Shown piece by piece: positions 43,806-53,800 of a DNA stretch of 61,791 nucleotides. Made by a program: the position numbers and the translations under genes. The notes below the pieces were generated by a model. It was not told the DNA's origin and searched no databases. It saw only the letters and a program-made list of their open reading frames with translations. The stretch comes from Bacillota bacterium (GTDB taxonomy: Bacteria > Bacillota > Clostridia > Christensenellales > Aristaeellaceae). Within the stretch, counting starts at the first letter, position 1, and the number at the start of each line of letters is the position of its first letter. The DNA lies in the NCBI GenBank assembly GCA_023411375.1, contig JAEYOW010000045.1:1-61791 (forward strand), given 5' to 3'.

Positions 43806-44813
43806 GTGACCGTTACCATCAAAGACATTGCCAGGCTGGCCAATGTTTCAACCGCCACCGTTTCCAATGTATTGACGCAGAAAAAATACGTCAGTACCGA
43901 ACTGGAGCATCGGGTATATCGGGCCATCGACGAGCTGGGCTACCGACCCAACGTGTACGCCAGAAGCCTCAAAACCAACCGCTCGCACAGCATCGGCGTA
44001 CAGGTGCCGGATATTACCAACCCCTTTTTCAGCAACAGCGTCAAGGCTATTCAAAGCGAAGCGAACGCAAACGGCTACCAGATTATGCTGTATGATTCCG
44101 ACAGCGATGTTAAAACGGAGGAACAGAACGTAAACAGCATGCTCTGCGCCCATGTGGACGGCATCATCAGCGTCGCGCCGCGCATGGAGATGGACCGCCT
44201 GCTGGAACTGGCGGATGTGCCGCTGGTGATTATGGACCGTCCGCCGATTGAAACCGACCGCAACGTAGCCTTCATTTATGCCGACAACTATCGCGGCGCG
44301 GCCTCGGTGGCGGATTATCTGGTCGGCAAAGGATATGATCGCTTTATCTGTCTAGCCGGGCCCACAAAGCTTGTCAGCAACGCGGAGGCGCGTGTGAACG
44401 GTTTTCTGGAAACGCTCGCCCGCCATGGCGTTAGCGAGAAGCAGTGCGCCGTCCATTATGGCGATTTTACCTTTCAGTCCGGCTATGAGCTGATGAAGGG
44501 AGTGCTGGAAACCTACACGCCCGCGCCCAAGCCCGCGGCCGCCTTTGTAACCAGCGACATTATGGCCTGGGGCGCAATGGAGGCGCTAAAGGAGAAAAAG
44601 ATGAAGATGCCGCGCGATATGGGCATCATCGGTTACGATAATATCTATTTTTCCAGCTTCCTCTACCCAGCGCTTACCACGGTGGAAAATCCAAGCCACG
44701 ATATGGCGCTCAACGCGATCGGGCTGCTTTTGGACGCGCTGGACCGCTTGCGAAGCCTGTCCGGTATTTCCGTTACGCTGAGATCTTCGCTGATTGTGCG
44801 TAAGTCCTGCTGA
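43806..44813 (+). CDS. LacI family transcriptional regulator
   Basis: This 335-residue repressor has an N-terminal helix-turn-helix (TIKDIARLANVSTATVSNVL, residues 4-23), the hinge region YRPNVYARSLKTNRSHSIGV and a periplasmic-binding-protein-like effector domain. The GTG start at 43806 follows GAGAGG. It lies just upstream of and parallel to the ribose-type operon and should repress it and itself; the effector is probably ribose or a related pentose. Confidence 0.93.
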   Translation: MTVTIKDIARLANVSTATVSNVLTQKKYVSTELEHRVYRAIDELGYRPNVYARSLKTNRSHSIGVQVPDITNPFFSNSVKAIQSEANANGYQIMLYDSDSDVKTEEQNVNSMLCAHVDGIISVAPRMEMDRLLELADVPLVIMDRPPIETDRNVAFIYADNYRGAASVADYLVGKGYDRFICLAGPTKLVSNAEARVNGFLETLARHGVSEKQCAVHYGDFTFQSGYELMKGVLETYTPAPKPAAAFVTSDIMAWGAMEALKEKKMKMPRDMGIIGYDNIYFSSFLYPALTTVENPSHDMALNAIGLLLDALDRLRSLSGISVTLRSSLIVRKSC

Positions 44814-44856
44814 TTTTGGACGTATAGGCGGGATTGGAATGTAAGAAGAATTTAAT

Positions 44857-44940
44857 CGTTTTACTAAATCGGGGAAAAGCCTGCGTCTAAATGTGGATAA
44901 ACAATGACTATAAAGCTATCACCGCCAGTAAAACGTTTAA
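44857..44940 (+). promoter_or_regulatory. Candidate LacI-type operators upstream of rbsD
   Basis: Two palindromes lie before rbsD: CGTTTTACTAAATCG (44857-44871, 12 of 15 positions symmetric) and TAAAACGTTTAA (44929-44940, perfect AAACGTTT core). A convincing -35/-10 pair was not identified in 44814-44962. Confidence 0.45.
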
Positions 44941-44962
44941 AAATGAAAGGAGAACTTTAATA

Positions 44963-45406
44963 ATGAAGAAGTCCGGTATTTACAATGCGGAATTGGCGAG
45001 GGCCGTCGGCAAGATGGGCCATGGCGACATTATCCTGATCGGCGACGTGGGCTGCCCCTTTCCCCGTCATGATATGACCACATGCATCGATCTGGCCGTA
45101 TGCGAGGGTGTTCCACGCGTGGCGGATGTGGTCAAGGCCGTTTTGAGCGAGCTGGTGGTGGAGAGCTATATCGTGACCGATGAAACCAAGGCTGTAAGCC
45201 CGGCCGTTTATGAAGAGTTTAAGACGATCCTGTCCCAAGAGGACAACAAGGGCAACGCGCTGGTGGAAAAGTGTATCCCCCATGTGGAAATGAAGGACCT
45301 TTGGCTCAATGGCGCCCTTCGCGGCGAGGAGGTCAAGGTGTTCGTACGCACGGGCGAACGCTGCCCCTATTGCTACATTGCGCTGGTTGCGGGCGTTGAT
45401 TTCTAA
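44963..45406 (+). CDS. rbsD: D-ribose pyranase (RbsD/FucU family)
   Basis: This 147-residue enzyme interconverts pyranose and furanose anomeric forms of ribose so that ribokinase can use it. The catalytic H20 is in GKMGHGDIILIGD, with D28 nearby, and the C-terminal VRTGERCPYCYIALVAGVDF matches the family. The ATG at 44963 follows GAAAGGAGAA; the open frame back to 44891 runs over operator-like sequence. FucU-type activity is an alternative, but the rbsK/A/C/B neighbours favour ribose. Confidence 0.92.
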   Translation: MKKSGIYNAELARAVGKMGHGDIILIGDVGCPFPRHDMTTCIDLAVCEGVPRVADVVKAVLSELVVESYIVTDETKAVSPAVYEEFKTILSQEDNKGNALVEKCIPHVEMKDLWLNGALRGEEVKVFVRTGERCPYCYIALVAGVDF

Positions 45407-45646
45407 GATCGTCAGGGCTGTGTCATCCCTTAACGGGGGATAAGTCTGAAGGGCTTTAGACTGCTGACAAACCCCGGCGTTTGGGGAAACCGCGTTTTCT
45501 ACGCCCGCCGGGCGCTTGCAACGCAGACGAAAACGCTGCGGGAGAAAGGGTGCGGTTCACCCCTTCTCCCCCGCGCTTTGCCATCAACCTAAGGTTGAAA
45601 ACTTTGTCGTGGCCCGCTTGAGGTCTTGAGAGGATGTTTATTGAAT
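45407..45646 (+). other. Structured 240-nt intercistronic region rbsD to btpA-like gene
   Basis: This gap inside the operon contains several inverted repeats: a GTCT/AGAC stem around 45448-45466, an 11-bp stem (45540-45550 with 45560-45570, one mismatch) and CAACC/GGTTG (45587-45599). No T-run follows them and no ORF is evident. It could process the transcript or attenuate downstream genes. Confidence 0.5.
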
Positions 45647-46477
45647 ATGACGAAATTCAACGCCCTGTTTGAAAAAACCAAGCCCGTCATCGGCATGGTG
45701 CATCTGCGCCCGCTCCCGGGATCGCCTTTGTACGACCCGGCGGCGATGAACATGGAACGTATCCTGTCCATCGCGCGCGACGAGGCAAAAATGCTTGAGG
45801 ACGCCGGCGTGGACGGCGTACAGGTTGAAAACATGTGGGACATACCCTACCTGCCCGGACGCGACATCGGCCCGGAAACCGTCGCGGCGCTGGCGGTGGG
45901 CGTACATGAGGTGGCGCATTGCGTATCAATTCCCGTTGGGGCGGAGTGCCACATGAACGGCGCGGACCTGGCACTCGCGGCCGCCGTGGCAGGCGGCGCG
46001 AAATGGATTCGCGTGTTTGAATGGTGCAACGCGTTTATTTCGCAATCCGGCTATATCGAAGCCATCGGCGGAAAGGTGGCGCGCATGCGGCGCGGACTGG
46101 GCGCGGCCGATATCGCCTGCCTTTGCGACGTCAACGTCAAGCACGGCAGCCATTACATCATCCATGACCGCAGCGTTCGCGAGCAGGCCATGGATGTGGA
46201 GGCGCAGGATGGCGACGCGGTTATCGTTACCGGTTTCGATACGGGTATGCCGCCAACGGTGGAGCGCATCGACGAATGCCGGGATAGCGTGAGCCTTCCC
46301 ATCTTGCTGGGCAGCGGCCTTACGCGCGAAAACGTCCGCGAGCTGCTTTCGCACGCGGACGGAGCGATTGTCGGCAGCTATTTCAAAAAGGATGGGAACT
46401 GGAAAAACGAGATCGACCCCGGGCGTGTCGTGGCCTTCATGCAGGAGGTCGCGGCGCTTAGGAAGGAGCTTGGCTGA
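45647..46477 (+). CDS. BtpA/SgcQ family protein
   Basis: This 276-residue TIM-barrel-like protein belongs to the BtpA/SgcQ family. Characteristic parts are VIGMVHLRPLPGSPLYD, DGVQVENMWDIPYLPGRD, FEWCNAFISQSGYIEAIGG, DVNVKHGSHY and LPILLGSGLTRENV. BtpA is named for photosystem I biogenesis in cyanobacteria; SgcQ lies in an E. coli sugar operon. The enzymatic role is unproved, but this context suggests phospho-sugar metabolism. The ATG at 45647 is preferred; an open TTG-started extension begins at 45626. The ribokinase gene overlaps its stop by one base. Confidence 0.88.
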   Translation: MTKFNALFEKTKPVIGMVHLRPLPGSPLYDPAAMNMERILSIARDEAKMLEDAGVDGVQVENMWDIPYLPGRDIGPETVAALAVGVHEVAHCVSIPVGAECHMNGADLALAAAVAGGAKWIRVFEWCNAFISQSGYIEAIGGKVARMRRGLGAADIACLCDVNVKHGSHYIIHDRSVREQAMDVEAQDGDAVIVTGFDTGMPPTVERIDECRDSVSLPILLGSGLTRENVRELLSHADGAIVGSYFKKDGNWKNEIDPGRVVAFMQEVAALRKELG

Positions 46478-47394
46478 TGCTGAAAAAAATCGTATGCATG
46501 GGCAGCGTTAATATGGACCTGTGTATGTACATGCAAAGTATGCCCAGTGTGGGCGAGACTGTCCGGACGGATAATTTCGCGACCTATCCGGGAGGCAAGG
46601 CGGGCAACCAGGCCGCCGCCGCCGGCGAGCTTGGCGGGAACGTTTGCGTGCTGGCCCGTCTTGGAGACGACGCCTTTAGCGTGCAGCTTATGGAGGAGCT
46701 TAAGCGCCACGGTGTGGACGCTCGCTTTTTGACCTACGAACCTGGCCAGACTGCCGGTATCGCCATGATCCGCATTGATGCGCAGGGCCGCAATTCCATT
46801 TCCTTTACGCCGGGCGCTAACGCGGCCATTTCGCCGCGGGACGTCCGCACGCACGCAGCGGCTTTTGAGGAAGGCGGCATTTTGCTGATTACGCTGGAGC
46901 TGCCCATGGACACCGTGCGCGCGGCGGTATCGCTGGCCAAGGAACGGCATATGCGCGTGGTATTGGACCCTTCGCCTGTGCCGGAAGGCGGCCTGCCTGC
47001 GGATTTGTGCGCCATGATCGATTACGCCAAGCCCAACGAGGTGGAGGCCGAGCTGCTTAGCGGCGTCAAGGTGACGGATTTTGATTCGGCCGCCAGGGCA
47101 TGCGACAGGCTGATCGCCATGGGCATCGCGCATCCGGTTATCTCCATGTCGGACAAGGGCGCGTTTACCAAGCTTGACGGCAAAGAGCACCGGATTGAGG
47201 CTATGAAGGTGGAGGCCGTCGATTCCACCGCGGCCGGCGACGTATTTCTGGGCGCGTTCGCTGTGGCGCTCTCCAAAGACGAGCCCATCGAGCGGTGCCT
47301 GGACTATGCCAAAACCGCCGCTGCGCTCAGTACCACCAAGAAGGGGGCGCAGTCTTCCATTCCCACGCCGCGCGAAGTTTTAGCGGCGCTTTAA
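46477..47394 (+). CDS. rbsK: Ribokinase (PfkB family)
   Basis: This 305-residue PfkB kinase should phosphorylate ribose to ribose 5-phosphate. N-terminal GSVNMDLCMYMQSMPSVGET, substrate region YPGGKAGNQAAAAGELGG, and catalytic DSTAAGDVFLGAFA with the base Asp are visible. The middle of the catalytic motif is A instead of the usual G in GAGD, a tolerated variant. Its ATG overlaps the preceding TGA by one base and AAGGAGC lies 9 bases upstream. Confidence 0.92.
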   Translation: MLKKIVCMGSVNMDLCMYMQSMPSVGETVRTDNFATYPGGKAGNQAAAAGELGGNVCVLARLGDDAFSVQLMEELKRHGVDARFLTYEPGQTAGIAMIRIDAQGRNSISFTPGANAAISPRDVRTHAAAFEEGGILLITLELPMDTVRAAVSLAKERHMRVVLDPSPVPEGGLPADLCAMIDYAKPNEVEAELLSGVKVTDFDSAARACDRLIAMGIAHPVISMSDKGAFTKLDGKEHRIEAMKVEAVDSTAAGDVFLGAFAVALSKDEPIERCLDYAKTAAALSTTKKGAQSSIPTPREVLAAL

Positions 47395-47408
47395 GGAGGC
47401 GGACGAGC

Positions 47409-48923
47409 ATGGAGCAAAACGACAGCATTCTGCGCCTTCATGGCATTCAAAAGCATTTTGGCGGCGTGAAGGCGCTCAAAGGAGTCGATTTTGGGCTCAG
47501 GCGTGGCGAAATCCACGCCTTGCTGGGGGAGAACGGCGCGGGAAAATCTACGCTGATCAAGATATTGACCGGCGTGCACAGGCCGGACGGCGGCGAGATT
47601 TTTCTCAACGGCGAGCCCGTTGCCATCGCGGACCCCATCGACGCACGAAAAAAGGGGATTGCCGCCATCTATCAGGAATTAAGCCTCATCGACTCGCTCA
47701 CCGTGGCGGAAAATATTTTTCTGGGTAACGAGCCCACCGCCACTCCCATCGGCTATTGCAAAAGGCGGCAGCTGTACGCCGACAGCGACGCGTTTCTTGA
47801 GCGCTTCGGCATTCGCGTCGATTCCCGCGCCCTGGTGGGCTCGCTTGGGCTGGGGCAAAAGCGGATTGTGGAAATTGTCAAGGCGCTGGCCATCAACGCG
47901 GACATTCTTCTTCTGGACGAGCCGACCACCGGCATGAGCAAGGCGGAAATCGACACCCTGTTTCAGATCATGGAAAGCCTTAAGGAGAAGAACGTGACCA
48001 TGATCTACATCTCGCACTACCTTGACGAGGTGTTCCGCTGCTGCGACCGCTCCACGGTCTTTCGCGACGGCATGAACGTGGATTCGTTCGATATGGACAA
48101 GGCGTCGGTAGGCGAGCTGGTGCGCGCCATGATCGGCCGGTCCGTGAGCAGCCAGCGCTACCGCCCGGCCGCCGACCGTTCGGCCGCGCCCGTGGCCATT
48201 GAGGCCAGGGAGCTGCGCACGCAGGTTATGCGCCATCCGATCAGCTTTTGCGCGCATAGAGGCGAAATCGTAGGCTTTACAGGCATCGTGGGCGCGGGAA
48301 AAAGCGAGCTGGCGGGGAGCCTCTTCGGCGCATACCGCGTATTGGAGGGCGAACTGCGCGTGGAAGGCAAGCCGGTCCGGTTCCGAACCCCGTACGATAC
48401 GCGGCCCTATGGGCTGGCGCTGATTCCCGAGGACCGCAAATCGCAGGGCCTGCTGCTGGAGGAAACCATCGCGGACAACATCGTTTTGCCCCACCTGGAG
48501 CAGACCCAGAACCGGATGGGACTGCTGGACGGCAAAAAAAAGCGCGCTATTGCCCAAAGCATGGGCGAGACGATGAAGCTGCATCCCTTGGATGTGGAGA
48601 TGGCGGCAGGTAACCTTTCCGGCGGCAACCAGCAGAAGGTCGTGCTGGGAAAATGGCTTACCGGGGACCCGCGAATCATTTTGATGGACGAACCCACGCG
48701 GGGCATCGATATCGGGGCGAAAGCAGAGATATACCGCTTTATTACCCGCCTTGCCGACGCGGATAAAACCGTGATCATCTTTTCCTCGGAGCTTGAGGAG
48801 CTGCTCAGCATCTGCGACCGGATTCTTGTGCTGTGCAAGGGCGGAATTACGGGCGAGCTGCCCGCGTCGCAGGCAACGGCGGAAGACCTGCTGACTTTGG
48901 CATTGGGAGGCGCAAACGCATGA
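47409..48923 (+). CDS. rbsA: Ribose-type ABC transporter ATP-binding protein, two domains
   Basis: This 504-residue protein has two tandem ABC domains. Domain 1: Walker A GENGAGKST, degenerate signature LGLGQ, Walker B ILLLDEPT. Domain 2: atypical Walker A GIVGAGKSEL, signature LSGGNQQKV, Walker B IILMDEPT. Asymmetric motifs are normal for RbsA/MglA. The ATG at 47409 follows TTAAGGAGG; the open frame back to 47295 overlaps rbsK. It overlaps rbsC by 4 bases. Confidence 0.95.
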   Translation: MEQNDSILRLHGIQKHFGGVKALKGVDFGLRRGEIHALLGENGAGKSTLIKILTGVHRPDGGEIFLNGEPVAIADPIDARKKGIAAIYQELSLIDSLTVAENIFLGNEPTATPIGYCKRRQLYADSDAFLERFGIRVDSRALVGSLGLGQKRIVEIVKALAINADILLLDEPTTGMSKAEIDTLFQIMESLKEKNVTMIYISHYLDEVFRCCDRSTVFRDGMNVDSFDMDKASVGELVRAMIGRSVSSQRYRPAADRSAAPVAIEARELRTQVMRHPISFCAHRGEIVGFTGIVGAGKSELAGSLFGAYRVLEGELRVEGKPVRFRTPYDTRPYGLALIPEDRKSQGLLLEETIADNIVLPHLEQTQNRMGLLDGKKKRAIAQSMGETMKLHPLDVEMAAGNLSGGNQQKVVLGKWLTGDPRIILMDEPTRGIDIGAKAEIYRFITRLADADKTVIIFSSELEELLSICDRILVLCKGGITGELPASQATAEDLLTLALGGANA

Positions 48924-49882
48924 ACCAAAAGATCTCAACAGCTTGGGGCAAAATCGCCAGGCTGCTCAAGGGCGAGCTGGGGCTTGCGCTCATATTGACG
49001 GTGCTGTGCATCGTATTTGCGAACGTATCGCCCTATTTCTGGGTGGAGCGCAACCTTTTGAACATCACCCGCCAGGTATCCATCGTGATGACGGTCGCCA
49101 TGGGCATGCTGTGCGTGGTATTGTCCGGCGAGATTGATCTGTCGGTCGGCTCCACGGCTGCCTTAAGCGGCGTGGCTGCCGCCTGGGTGATGCGGCAAAG
49201 CGGCTCCATCGCCCTGGGCGTGGGCGCGGCGCTGCTTATCGGCCTGGCGGTGGGCTGGCTGAACGGTACGCTGGTGGTGTATGGGCGAATCCCTTCCTTT
49301 ATTGTTACGCTGGCGACCATGGGCATTCTGCGCGGCGTATGCATGGTGTGGACCAACGGCAAGCCCATATCCAACCTGCCGCAGGCCTTTGCAACGATGG
49401 GCGCGGGCTATGTGCTGGAGATTATCCCCGTGGCGACCGTTATATCGCTGGCGCTGGTTCTCCTGTTCTATGTGCTGCTGCAACGCACCAAGCACGGCAC
49501 CTACATCAAGGCCATCGGCGCCAACCGCGAGGCCGCGAAGCTTTCAGCCATCCCAATTCAACGCTATAAGGTACTGGTATTTGTGGCCTGCTCGCTGATG
49601 TGCGCCATGGGCGGTCTCATCACTACCAGCAAGCTGCTATCCGCGCAGCCGACCGCCTGCACCGGGCTGGAAATGGACGTGCTCAGCGGCGTTATCCTGG
49701 GCGGCGCGTCGCTTTCCGGCGGGGTTGGTACGGTAACGGGCACGTTGCTGGGCGGCATGATCATCGGCGTGATCAATAATGGATTGAACCTGCTCAACGT
49801 CAACTCCTATTATCAGGACATTGTTAAAGGCATTATCATCATCCTCGCGGTGATGATCAAGCGGAACAAGGCGAACAAATAA
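48920..49882 (+). CDS. rbsC: Ribose-type ABC transporter permease
   Basis: This 320-residue polytopic permease of the RbsC/BPD_transp_2 family has features such as SIVMTVAMGMLCVVLSGEIDLSVGSTAALSGV, IPSFIVTLATMGILRG, IGANREAAKLSAIPIQRYK and GGVGTVTGTLLGGMIIGVINNGLNL. The start ATGA overlaps the rbsA stop, which couples translation. It pairs with RbsA and RbsB. Confidence 0.95.
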   Translation: MNQKISTAWGKIARLLKGELGLALILTVLCIVFANVSPYFWVERNLLNITRQVSIVMTVAMGMLCVVLSGEIDLSVGSTAALSGVAAAWVMRQSGSIALGVGAALLIGLAVGWLNGTLVVYGRIPSFIVTLATMGILRGVCMVWTNGKPISNLPQAFATMGAGYVLEIIPVATVISLALVLLFYVLLQRTKHGTYIKAIGANREAAKLSAIPIQRYKVLVFVACSLMCAMGGLITTSKLLSAQPTACTGLEMDVLSGVILGGASLSGGVGTVTGTLLGGMIIGVINNGLNLLNVNSYYQDIVKGIIIILAVMIKRNKANK

Positions 49883-49902
49883 TACTAAAGGAGGCTACAA
49901 AC

Positions 49903-50799
49903 ATGTTCCGTAAATTTCTGGTGACTCTCTTAACCCTGGCTTTGGCCGTCGCGCCCGCGCTGGCCTGCGCGCAAACGCAGTCCTACACGATCGGCTTTGC
50001 CGTATCCACGCTGGAAAACCCCTTCTTTGTGACCATGAAGGACGCCGCCGAGGCGAAGGCCGCGGAGATGGGCGTTGAGCTCATGGTACTGGATGCACAG
50101 GACAGCGCTGAAAAGCAGGCTTCTCAGGTAGAGGACTTCCTCACCCGGGGGGTAGACCTGCTCATCATCAACCCTGTGGATTCGGACGCTATCGGCACCT
50201 CTGTGGTAGCGTGCAATACCGAGGGCGTCCCCGTCATTACCGTGACCCGCGCATCCGGCGCAGGCACCGTTGTGCAGCACCTGGATATCGACAACAAGGA
50301 AGCGGGCCGCCTGGACGCCGAGCAGCTTATCAAGGACCTGGGCGGCAAGGGTAAGGTTGCGATTCTTGAAGGCATCGCAGGCTCCAGCTCCGCTATCGAG
50401 CGCGAAGAAGGCTTTGTCGCCGCGCTGGAAGGCACCGGGATCGAGGTCGTGACCTCCCTGACCGCAAACTACTCACGTGAGGAAGGCGCGACCGTGACCG
50501 AGGACATCCTCCAGTCCAACCCCGAGCTGGACGCGATCTACGCCCATAACGACGAAATGGCGCTGGGCGCCGTGCGTGCCGTGGCCGCTGCCGGCCGCAG
50601 CGCTGAGATCAAGATTTACGGCATCGACGCCAATGCCGACGCGGTTGTCGCTGTGGAAAACGGCGAGATGGCCGCTACCGTTCAGCAGCAGCCCGATGTG
50701 CAGATTCAGACCGCGCTGGAAAACGCGGTGAAGTACCTGGGCGGCGAGACGCTTGAGCCGCTGGTGAACATTCCCCTGAAGCTGATTGTGAAGGAATAA
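49903..50799 (+). CDS. rbsB: Ribose-type ABC transporter substrate-binding protein
   Basis: This 298-residue binding protein of the RbsB family has a signal peptide of about 22 residues ending PALACAQ. It has the ALA signal-peptidase-I pattern and a cysteine just after, but no canonical leucine-type lipobox. Mature features include IGFAVSTLENPFFVTMKDAAEAKA, DLLIINPVDSDAIG, RNxE-like substrate residues and AHNDEMALGAVRA. AAAGGAGG lies 7-8 bases before the ATG. It ends the operon before a strong terminator. Confidence 0.93.
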   Translation: MFRKFLVTLLTLALAVAPALACAQTQSYTIGFAVSTLENPFFVTMKDAAEAKAAEMGVELMVLDAQDSAEKQASQVEDFLTRGVDLLIINPVDSDAIGTSVVACNTEGVPVITVTRASGAGTVVQHLDIDNKEAGRLDAEQLIKDLGGKGKVAILEGIAGSSSAIEREEGFVAALEGTGIEVVTSLTANYSREEGATVTEDILQSNPELDAIYAHNDEMALGAVRAVAAAGRSAEIKIYGIDANADAVVAVENGEMAATVQQQPDVQIQTALENAVKYLGGETLEPLVNIPLKLIVKE

Positions 50800-50815
50800 C
50801 AACTTTGAGACGCTG

Positions 50816-50856
50816 GCGCCCCGCGGGTTCAAAACCCGCGGGGCGCGTTGCTTTTG
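50816..50856 (+). terminator. Rho-independent terminator of the ribose operon
   Basis: A GC-rich stem of about 14 bp (50816-50829 with 50833-50846) is followed by GTTGCTTTT. Confidence 0.85.
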
Positions 50857-53800
50857 TCAGTTCTCCTCGTCCAGCGTGCACACCTGATTTTTGCCAAGGC
50901 GCTTGGCGCGGTACATCCGCAAATCCGCGCGCTCTAAAACGTCCGAGATTTCCTCGCGTCGGCGTATCAGGCATGCGCCGATGCTGACTGTGACGGGCGC
51001 GGGCTGTCCGTCAAAAAAACGCAGGGTTTCACATTCGCGGCGAATGCGCTCGCAGATATCAAGCAGCTGCTTTTCATCCCCGGAGGGGAATATTGCCACG
51101 AATTCCTCGCCGCCATACCGTCCTGCCACGCCATCCGGGCAGGCCTTTCGCAGAAGCGACGCGAGCGCCCTGAGCACCTGATCGCCCGTGTTGTGCCCAA
51201 ACCGGTCGTTGACCTGCTTAAAATCGTCAATATCGATCATGCACAGCCCCATTGGCACGAAGCGCAGGCGGGTGAGCAGCTCGCCTGCCTGCGCGAAGAT
51301 GCCGTCGCGATTGGCAAGGCCGGTCAGCGAGTCGTGCTGTGCGCGGCTGAGCGCAGAGGTATAGCGCTCGACAGACTCCAGAGAGACGATGATGCCCGCG
51401 CCCAGAGAACCCATCATTTCGCGGCTTCCTCGGTTATAGGCGGCCGGCCTGGCGCTGTAGAGCAGCATGGCGTTCAAGGCTCCGTTTCTGGCGCGCAGGG
51501 GTACGAACATCAGGGAACCCCCGCCCCGCAGGGCTTGCGCGGACAGCATGCCCGCGGCGATTTCCGGCTGTGCGAAGACGGTGGGCGAGTCGCCCGTGCA
51601 AAGCTTTTTGAGCAACGGATGGCTTCGGACGATTTGGCGCATACCGCCGCCCGGGGACGAAAGGACATTTAACGAATCAACGCCGTTATCCAAAAGCAAT
51701 GCCAGCTCGTCAAGCGGAAGGATTGGCGGCAGCCCGTCCAGCAACGCGGCGTACAGCGCTTCGTAGCTTTCGGAGGCAACCAGCTTGCGCGTCAGCTCGG
51801 CGGATTGGCGCATGCGCTTGAGGAGCAGCTCATAGGCTTGTCTGGAGGCCTCCTGCTGGACGGCCTCGCTCTCCACGGCGGTGATGGCGTCGGCCAACTG
51901 CATGGACTGCCGGTTCAGCTTGTCAAGCTGAATATACAGGGGATGGGACTTGTCCGTCCGGCCAAAGCCCTCGTAGAAGGCGGCGGCGGCGCGCAGGACG
52001 GCGCTTTGGTCGAGCATGGCGGTCTGCGCCGAAGTAAGGAGCTTGGTAAAGCAGCCGTCCGCCGCCTCGTAATGCCCGTGCCAAGCGTGGTACAGCGCGT
52101 GCGCATAGGTGACGCTGTGCTCGTCAATGCCCTCGGGAGGGGTCCTTTCAAGCGCGCGCTCCAGCTCAAGGTGCCAGCAATCCAGTCCGACGGCGTCCTT
52201 CCGGCGGTAGGCGATCACAATCAGGCGGGGAATGATCTGCCAGGAATCAACCTTGCCCTCGCGCCGCCTGTCGGGAAGCATGTCCAGAAATATGGACTCG
52301 GCGGCGTCATACTCGCCCAGCGCCAAAAGTATTTCCGCATAGCGGTATCGGGTCGCGACGACGTTTTGCTCGGTGAGCCGGTCGATGGCGGAAAGCGTTT
52401 CCTCTACCTGCGCGCGCGCCCTGTTCAAAAGCCCGACGTCCGTCAGGATCATGGAGGTGTTGTTGAGCATGGCATAATAAAAGCTCAGGTCGCTTTCGTT
52501 TTTGCCTACCAGGCTGAGCCCCTCCAGCGCATAGCGGTACGCGGTGGGATAGTCCTTTGTGATGGTGCCGCCAAGGATGGCGTTGTTTAATAGCGAGAGG
52601 TAGCCCTCCGTATGCTGGTAATCGGGCACGCCGCGGATCAGGCGCAGGCCGTCGTCGTTTGCGCGGATAGCGGCGGGCAGTTCCGAGATGTAGTCGCGCC
52701 AGAACGCCATGGCCCGGCCGACCGCCTGGCTGTACAGATATCCCCTTCGCGCGGCAATATCACAAAACCGGCCGATGTATTCGCTGCGCACGCGGTCGTC
52801 CGCGTAATGCGCCAAAACAAGCCGGCGAAGCGTGTCGCAGGGTGCTTCGGAGGTCTCGAACTGGCTGAAAAGGCGCGCGAAAACCTCGTTGAAATCCTCC
52901 TCGGGCGGGGCGGGGCGAGGGGCATCCTTCGTGCCTTCGGAGCCGGACGCGGGGAGCTGCTCACGGCACCGGTGGCAGGCAAACCGGTATGCCTCCTCCC
53001 GACCCCGGGCAAGCAGCGCCTCAAGCTCCCGGCAAAAGGCGGGATCGTCAAGCAGCGCGACGGCATAGGGCGCATAGCGGCTGCCGGCCCCGTCCCGCGC
53101 TTCCTCAATAAAGCTCTCCAGGCTTTTTCCCTGGCTGTGGCCAAGAAAGGCCGTATCGGTTGCGGAATCCAGACAGTCCGCAAGGGCGGTGATATCCACC
53201 GCGACGGGCTGCGCGCAGGCGTTGCGGCTGAAGCCGCCGGGATATCCTCCCTGCCCGTTGTACCAGGCGTGATGCCCGAGCGCGGCGTCGGCGTATATCG
53301 CCGTGGAGGGGCTGCGCCTGAGCAGCGCGCCGCCTGCTTCAGGATGAAGGCGGATGCGTTCAAACTCCCCGTTAAAAAGGGAACGGTAATTGATATCGAT
53401 GAGCTCAAGGCAATGAAGCTTGCCAAGATCATGGTAGAAACCGCACTGATACATATGGTGAGCGATGCGCACACGGCGGCTGCGAACCTGAGCGGCATTT
53501 TCGCAGCCGCACAGTCCGATCAGGCGTTCGGGCTCGCGCTCAATGAGCGTCATGCCAAGCGCCTTTGCAATCTGGCCAACCATCAGACTGTGGACATAGG
53601 TGGCGGGATGGATTGCCGACAGCACCAGGGCGCTCATCTGCGCGAAGAAGATCCCGCCTTCCTCCGGCTCGTGGAAACGGCTGAGAATAGCGGCCAGGCT
53701 GGAGCGCGAGGACTCGGAGCAGGCATTAGGGGGCAGGCGCAGAAGGCAGCGCGCAAGATCGCGGTACAGCTGCGTAAGCAGGCGGCGGCATTCCGGGTCC

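Noticed and set aside
47679..48938. 419-codon minus-strand ORF antisense to rbsA
   Set aside because: RbsA motifs on the plus strand are complete; the antisense frame has none.
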